Shown here: piece by piece, positions 16,631 to 20,551 of the stretch
Position numbering within the stretch: position 1 is the first letter of the stretch
Layout: the number at the start of each line of letters is the position of its first letter
Origin: Methylobacter sp.
Lineage (GTDB): Bacteria > Pseudomonadota > Gammaproteobacteria > Methylococcales > Methylomonadaceae
Length of the DNA: 20,551 nt
Direction: 5' to 3'
Assembly: GCF_023227905.1 (NCBI RefSeq)
Contig: NZ_JALOCF010000063.1
Coordinates: 1-20,551, forward strand
Made by a program: the position numbers and the translations under genes
Notes under the pieces: model-generated
What the model was told of the DNA's origin: nothing
Databases searched by the model: none
The model's input: the letters and a program-made list of their open reading frames with translations, nothing else

Positions 16631-17712
16631 GCCTGATTAACCAGATGCTACGCGACTTGGAAAGTCGTAAAACATCCAATAATACGCCACCCACTCTGCA
16701 ACTTAATATACAGGCAACTCAACCTTTGCCTTCGAAAACACCCCTCCTGCTCTGGAGCTTATTAACTGTTACTGTGACAGGCGGTGTCTATTCGGCTTAT
16801 CAATACAGCAAAACGCCAGCTAAGACTTCTTCAGTAATTGTTGCCGACAACATCAAAGAAGATCCGATTCCTGCTGTAGCTTATGAAAAGGTATTGGTTG
16901 CGCCAAATGCCGTTACTAACCCTACGCCCAACATCGAACCTAAGCCATCCGAAAACACAACAACTCATCCGGTCTCAGCTGCCCAACCCGCACCGGCAGT
17001 TCAGACAGCACCCATAATTCAACCCGCCCCCCCAGTTCAACCGGCCCAAACAACAGTTCCTGCTGTTCCCCCCCCTTCTGAGATTGTCTCTGAGCCACCT
17101 GCCAAGAAAATGCCTACCGCATCTAAACCGGCCTTAGTCAAATCAATAACGGCTCAAAAACAAGCGGATGCGCTCTATCGCCAGACAGAAAGTAACTCCG
17201 AAGATTATTCGGCAACCTATAAACTTGAACAAACCCTTAAGCTTGATCCGAGGCATCTCAAGGCTCGGCTGTTGTTGGCTAAAAAGCTGCACGATCAAGG
17301 ACAAGTTAGCAGGACTGCCGAACTGCTGGATCAAGGCCTCGCTTTATTTCCTGACAACCTACAATTTATCAACACCCGTGCCCAGCTATATCTGCAACAG
17401 AAAAACCCTAACGATGCGCTTAAAACACTACAGCGCATTGATTTAATAAATAGCTCTAACGGAACTTATCTGTCGTTATTGGCAGCAACTTACCAACAGC
17501 TGCAATCTTTTGCTAGTGCGGCTAAAGTTTATCAACGGCTGGTAACCGTCAATCCGGAAAAAGCCGAAAACTGGCTGGGTCTAGCCTTATCGCAAGAAAA
17601 AATCGGTAATACAAAACTTGCCACCGAGGCCTATCAACAGGCGCTAAGCAAAAACACTCTGAAAGAATCCATTACTCACTATATTAAGCAGCGATTAACC
17701 GAGCTTAGGTAA
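16627..17712 (+). CDS. mshN: MSHA biogenesis protein MshN (TPR protein)
   Basis: The 361-residue protein starts MSLINQMLRDLESRK, typical of MshN. It has a membrane segment at about 39-60 (PLLLWSLLTVTVTGGVYSAY), a Pro/Ala/Thr-rich periplasmic linker (about 85-165) and C-terminal TPRs (about 180-355, for example ARLLLAKKLHDQGQVSRTAE). TPR proteins of this kind are scaffolds for pilus assembly. The gene overlaps mshM by ATGA. The linker is encoded partly by two poly-C tracts (17027-17033 and 17068-17075) that are prone to slippage; the reading frame here is intact. In known MSHA clusters mshE and mshG come next, but here IS debris follows. Confidence 0.9.
   Translation: MSLINQMLRDLESRKTSNNTPPTLQLNIQATQPLPSKTPLLLWSLLTVTVTGGVYSAYQYSKTPAKTSSVIVADNIKEDPIPAVAYEKVLVAPNAVTNPTPNIEPKPSENTTTHPVSAAQPAPAVQTAPIIQPAPPVQPAQTTVPAVPPPSEIVSEPPAKKMPTASKPALVKSITAQKQADALYRQTESNSEDYSATYKLEQTLKLDPRHLKARLLLAKKLHDQGQVSRTAELLDQGLALFPDNLQFINTRAQLYLQQKNPNDALKTLQRIDLINSSNGTYLSLLAATYQQLQSFASAAKVYQRLVTVNPEKAENWLGLALSQEKIGNTKLATEAYQQALSKNTLKESITHYIKQRLTELR
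17027..17075 (+). repeat. Two poly-C tracts (C7 and C8) inside mshN
   Basis: Seven consecutive C (17027-17033) and eight consecutive C (17068-17075) encode parts of the proline-rich linker of MshN. Length change by one base in either would shift the frame ahead of the TPR domain. Such tracts can act as phase-variation switches, though here they may just reflect proline codons. Confidence 0.6.
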
Positions 17713-17779
17713 ATGTTTGATCCCTCATTAACGGTAGGTTTTATTACCAGCTTAAAGGAGAAAAGCGAGGAGACAAGTA
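17713..17779 (+). other. Stub reading frame directly behind mshN
   Basis: An ATG at 17713 follows the mshN stop directly (TAAATG). It opens a frame (MFDPSLTVGFITSLKEK...) that runs into the start of the IS481 remnant and stops at the TGA near 17836. The position suggests the 5' end of the next gene of the operon, cut off by the IS insertion, but the residues do not resemble the MshE start I know. It could also be chance. Confidence 0.3.
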
Positions 17780-18063
17780 TTGCACGGAACAGCCACGACC
17801 ACGCACGCTACCAAAGCAAAAATACAGGCGTCTGAAGGCGAGCCTCAGAGAGATAGCCAACAAAGCCACACATCAAATCCCAAAACAACCCACAAATGGA
17901 AATACCGGGGCGTTTAAAGGCCTATGTCCTGGCTACCTGCACATTGAACACCGTCTCAATCAACTTGGGCAAGGACAAAGGGTACCTCTTTGTCGCCATT
18001 GATCGATCTACGCGCCATGTCTGTGTAAAATTGCACAACAGCAAGCGGACGGAAACCGCATGA
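17780..18063 (+). pseudogene. IS481-family transposase remnant
   Basis: Three frames in succession read as pieces of an IS481-type DDE transposase. From TTG 17780, behind GAGGAG (17767-17772), comes HGTATTTHATKAKIQAS, like the N-terminal helix-turn-helix region. A shifted frame then gives SLREIANKAT. After a large internal loss (family members have roughly 90 more residues here) comes FKGLCPGYLHIE, and, following a one-base shift at about 17946-17952, LGKDKGYLFVAIDRSTRHVC, ending at TGA 18061. The extra base falls in the codon of the first catalytic aspartate. Everything after the first third of the catalytic domain is missing. It is inactive. Terminal repeats were not recognised. Confidence 0.75.
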
Positions 18064-18290
18064 CGGCGTAGAGGCGCATTTATATGGTATATCCTAAACT
18101 TAACTTCAACCTCAAATTGCCTGCTCTTGGACGCATACCGCCTTTCGAGGCCATACTTGAGTATTTTACGATCAATCCTGAGCTCTTAATTGTGGGTCTA
18201 AACGCTTATCCTATTAGGAAATAGCCGCATCATGCTATATGAATCAGCGTTAATACAACAATGAGACGATGAGTAAATCATAATATTGCC
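18064..18290. other. Gene-free stretch after the IS481 remnant
   Basis: I see no reading frame with coding character, no tRNA and no clear repeat here. It is probably decayed IS or flanking sequence. Confidence 0.5.
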
Positions 18291-18314
18291 GTCCGGCTTA
18301 AACTTAAGCCGGAC
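18291..18314 (-). terminator. Perfect 11-bp hairpin after the DUF1097 gene
   Basis: GTCCGGCTTAA and TTAAGCCGGAC are perfect complements separated by two bases; the effective stem is the outer 9 bp with a small loop. It lies 6 bp beyond the stop codon of the minus-strand DUF1097 gene. The minus strand continues GGCAATATTATG with no long T-run, so termination would be inefficient, or the hairpin protects the mRNA 3' end. It could also stop plus-strand read-through. Confidence 0.6.
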
Positions 18315-18320
18315 GTTAAA

Positions 18321-18839
18321 CTATTTGGTTAATTTTGCGCTCAACTGTCCTGACCACAGACCAAAGTATGTACCAACTATAATAGAGACGGATATTACAA
18401 CTAAAGGGTTATCCAAAGAAACGCTCAGCAGAATGTCTTTAGTCAATTTTCCGGGAGTTTGCAACAAGTAAGCAAATGTAGAAGAATAACCCAATACGCT
18501 TGCAGGTATAGTTGCTAGAGCCGGAATGTTCGCAGCAAGACACATAACAACAACGGAGAAAGTTACAGTGACAGCAGCCCAGAACGGGAAGCCAAGAACG
18601 GCTGTAGACGGAATATTAGTAATTTGAATAGCTGCCAACCAAGCCATAAATACGCCGAAAATTCCGCACACGATAGTGTTTTTTAATGCTTCTTGAGTGG
18701 CGCCCAGAAAAAAGAAAGCTGCCCAAGCAATAGTTGCCGCCCATATAAAAAAAATGCCACTAAGAGGTCCTACGGCCAAGAACGTTGCGAGACCAGCTAA
18801 ACCGGCGATACTTATTGAAAGTGCTGTAAGATTATTCAT
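18321..18839 (-). CDS. DUF1097 family inner-membrane protein (YcdZ-like)
   Basis: The 172-residue protein is almost wholly hydrophobic, with about five or six membrane helices (roughly 5-22, 27-46, 56-72, 84-104, 106-128, 144-166). Features such as GPLSGIFFIWAATIAWAAFF, then FWAAVTVTF and a final IIVGTYFGLWSG fit the DUF1097 family, of which E. coli YcdZ is a member. Its function is unknown. ATG at 18839 is preceded by GGGA 8 nt upstream. The frame is intact although degenerate insertion sequences flank it on both sides, which suggests it is still under selection or a recent arrival. No neighbour is functionally linked. Confidence 0.75.
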   Translation of the reverse strand: MNNLTALSISIAGLAGLATFLAVGPLSGIFFIWAATIAWAAFFFLGATQEALKNTIVCGIFGVFMAWLAAIQITNIPSTAVLGFPFWAAVTVTFSVVVMCLAANIPALATIPASVLGYSSTFAYLLQTPGKLTKDILLSVSLDNPLVVISVSIIVGTYFGLWSGQLSAKLTK

Positions 18840-19156
18840 AGTATATTCCCAAAATTCACCTCACTTATTGTTTAGTTAGATTTCGCATTGAGGTGGTTCT
18901 ACGAAACATAACGCCCTACGTCTTGAGTTAACCAGCAACAAAATTATATCTAATCCGATATTAGCAGATATTACTTTTACAATAAACATCAGCCTCTAAA
19001 ACGCTTAATTTGGCATAACTCAATACACTCCCATAAATTCGTATTGTAAATTCAGCTTACCTTAAATAAATAGATTGTTCTTTGCCGTGCTCTAATAAAA
19101 ACTGACAGCTCGATAGGTTGACAAAATAACTCAACCAAAGCAAGGGTAATCCACCG
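18840..19156. promoter_or_regulatory. Leader and upstream region of the DUF1097 gene
   Basis: This gene-free stretch holds a perfect minus-strand TATAAT at 18943-18948 without a good -35 box at normal spacing, which would give a leader of about 97 nt. Inside the leader CACCTCA (18889-18895 read on the minus strand) can pair with TGAGGTG (18857-18863), 7 bp with a 25-nt loop, ending 17 nt before the start codon. The part from about 19100 probably contains the left end of the IS3 element, but I could not define its terminal repeat. Confidence 0.4.
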
Positions 19157-19443
19157 ATGAATCAGAAATGTCGAACGTTTGATGCCAACTTCAAGTTGCA
19201 AGTGCTACAAATGATTAAAGGTCTAAGGCCTGAGTATCAGCCAGATTTGCCAGAATATGAATCTGGGTGAAACCGCAGTATGTCGCTGGTTAAAGCAGGT
19301 CGACAATGAACTGACTGGAGGTAGGGGAATCGGCGCTGCTGACTGCCGATCAATGGCGTATCCGCCAGCTGGAAGCTGAAGTTCGCCAACTCCCGCAGGA
19401 TAACGATATCTTAAAAAAGGCTTCAGCCTTCTTTGCCCGGTAA
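19157..19443 (+). pseudogene. IS3-family orfA (helix-turn-helix transposase subunit), broken
   Basis: The parts of an IS3 orfA are spread over three frames. They are MNQKCRTFDANFKLQVLQMI from ATG 19157, then CQNMNLGETAVCRWLKQVDN after a shift near 19220-19240, then LLTADQWRIRQLEAEVRQL and DNDILKKASAFFAR after another shift near 19330, ending at TAA 19441-19443. This is the expected order of helix-turn-helix and leucine-zipper segments, so the gene was once complete and has since gained at least two indels. Confidence 0.85.
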
Positions 19444-19448
19444 CTAAA

Positions 19449-20267
19449 ATGAACTATCGGCTGGTTCAACAGTTGCAACAGTTGCAACAGAAGGCTATTC
19501 CTGTTCAACAGAACTGCCAGGGGCTAGAGATCACTATCATGCGGCTCGACAAAGCCCTCAGGCCGTCTGCGCAACGACAGTCCATCTGCCGCGGTGCGTT
19601 CGAAGCTTCGGGGCGCAGCTATGGCAGTCGGCGGCTGCGCGATGTGCTCAATCATCAAGGCGTCCGCATCGGCCGTTATCACGTACGAAGCCTCATGCGC
19701 ACCCATCAGCTTAAACCCGTGTGGCGGCGCAAGTTTGTCCATACCACCGACAGCCGACACGACCTGCCGGTGCTCGACAATGTGTTGAATCGCCAGTTTG
19801 AACAGTCCGCAATCAATTAGGCCTGGGTGGGTGGCGGACATCACCTACATCCGCGTCCGTAACAGCTGGTTGTATCTGGCCGTGGCATTGGATTTGTTTT
19901 CACGCGAGATTGTGGGTTGGGCGATGGCACCGAATAGACCGGCCGAGTTGGTATGCTCCGCCTTGCAGATGGCGATTACTTAGCGGCAGCCAATATGGCC
20001 AGCCAGGATTATCGGAATTTGCTGAGTCAATACAGTTTACAGACAGCATGAGCCGTAAAAGCAACTGCTGGGAAGCTCGCCGACTGAGCGGTTTTTCTAA
20101 GCTTAAAGTACGAGCAGCTTAATTAGGAGAAATTCAGAACTAAAGAGGCGGCAAAGCTGAATATTGTTAATTATTTGGATTTTTATAATGGCAAACGCGC
20201 GCATTCAAAATTGAGCTGCCAGTCCCCGCTGGAATTTGAGCAGAAATTCCATAAGAAGTATGCTTAA
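19449..20267 (+). pseudogene. IS3-family orfB (DDE integrase), broken
   Basis: From ATG 19449 the frame reads MNYRLVQQLQQLQQKAI through SYGSRRLRDVLNHQGVRIGR to LDNVLNRQFEQSAIN and stops at TAG 19818-19820, where the family usually has glutamine. A 4-bp tandem duplication (GTGGGTGG) shifts the frame into WVADITYIRVRNSWLYLAVA, which carries the first catalytic aspartate and stops at a second TAG (19981-19983). The segment with the second aspartate (HSDRG in relatives) is deleted. Pieces around SMSRKSNCW and, last, NIVNYLDFYNGKRAHSKL follow in other frames, with another TAG, to TAA 20265-20267. Clearly non-functional. Confidence 0.87.
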
Positions 20268-20551
20268 GAAAGCGCCCTGTTTTAGATGACCATTACAGTC
20301 GTATAAATAAGATGCGCATAAACAGGAAATTTTGCGTTGTCATAAATTAAGTTAAAATCGCCACTCAATTTATTTAGACCATAAAGCTACAGCCAACAAA
20401 AATCCCCTCTATCTATACTTTCGCGTATTAATCAGAGTGGTAACCAGGGCAATCGCGCTATCTCGCCATTGACAGGACAAGAAGTATAGAATTGGCAATT
20501 TGCAGAGATAACAAGAATGTTACCCAATCCGCTGCCGTATTTCGAAGACCT
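20268..20551. other. Right-edge region without a confident gene
   Basis: This AT-rich sequence probably contains the right end of the IS3 element in its first 30 bp. A 9-bp inverted repeat (TCTATACTT at 20412-20420, AAGTATAGA at 20482-20490) lies further on. An ATG at 20517 opens a frame (MLPNPLPYFED...) that runs off the window with only a weak AGAGA-like site upstream; it may be the start of the next gene, but eleven codons are too few to identify it. Confidence 0.35.

Larger units (their letters stand above)
19157..20267 (+). mobile_element. Degenerate IS3-family insertion sequence
   Basis: Remains of both IS3 reading frames lie in order: orfA (helix-turn-helix) and orfB (DDE integrase). 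Both carry frameshifts, orfB carries stop codons as well, and the element cannot move by itself. The A6G run in orfA (TTAAAAAAGG, near 19411-19420) is of the kind used for programmed frameshifting in this family. The true ends lie outside these coordinates, at most about 50 bp to the left and about 30 bp to the right. No terminal inverted repeats or target duplication were identified. Confidence 0.85.

Noticed and set aside
19524..19844. A 106-codon minus-strand frame in the IS3 region
   Set aside because: It is antisense to the recognisable orfB integrase remnant and has no independent support.
19100..20300. Terminal inverted repeats of the IS3 element
   Set aside because: I compared about 60 bp on the left with about 40 bp on the right and found only scattered similarity, so no ends are claimed.
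20412..20490. A 9-bp inverted repeat (TCTATACTT/AAGTATAGA) near the right edge
   Set aside because: The arms are 61 bp apart, AT-rich and short enough to arise by chance; no transposase or site-specific recombinase context was found.

Overview
The window looks like chromosomal DNA of a gammaproteobacterium. The order hemA / TPR lipoprotein / lolB / ispE / tRNA-Gln / prs / rplY / pth on one side and hemA-prfA-prmC on the other is the arrangement I know from Pseudomonas and relatives, and tRNA-Tyr/tRNA-Gly/tRNA-Thr/tuf is the classical gammaproteobacterial tufB operon. A type I methanotroph (Methylococcales) would fit the mix of housekeeping and MSHA genes, but no methanotroph marker is present, so that placement is a guess.

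Layout. Positions 1-7073 are all on the minus strand. The tuf gene (cut by the left edge) lies behind three tRNAs and a near-consensus promoter. Next come pth, rplY, prs, tRNA-Gln, ispE, lolB and a TPR lipoprotein. At about 7074-7290 a divergent spacer with a weak promoter and an imperfect 20-bp inverted repeat separates this from hemA-prfA-prmC and a JAMM (M67) metallopeptidase on the plus strand, running to 10973. After a 126-bp spacer with two TTTAYRTAAA dyads comes a tightly packed MSHA-type pilus assembly cluster (11100-17712): mshI, a PilN-like gene, mshJ, mshK, mshL, mshM and mshN, mostly with ATGA or short overlaps.

From 17713 to the right edge the DNA is accessory and decayed. It holds a deleted, frameshifted IS481-family transposase directly behind mshN, a lone intact DUF1097 membrane-protein gene on the minus strand, and a degenerate IS3-family element (orfA and orfB both broken). 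The last 284 bp have no confident gene.

How the genes work together. The left half is translation and precursor supply: EF-Tu, tRNAs, peptidyl-tRNA hydrolase, L25, PRPP synthase, RF1 and its glutamine methyltransferase PrmC, together with the first step of tetrapyrrole synthesis (HemA), an isoprenoid step (IspE) and lipoprotein sorting (LolB). The right half encodes the inner-membrane alignment complex (MshI, PilN-like, MshJ, MshK), the secretin (MshL) and the accessory ATPase and TPR proteins (MshM, MshN) of an MSHA pilus. The expected mshE, mshG and pilin genes do not follow; IS remnants stand in their place. The points most worth checking are the truncated MSHA cluster, the paired dyads in front of it, two poly-C tracts inside mshN, and the JAMM peptidase at the position where Pseudomonas has moeB. 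I found no clear candidate for a wholly new system.
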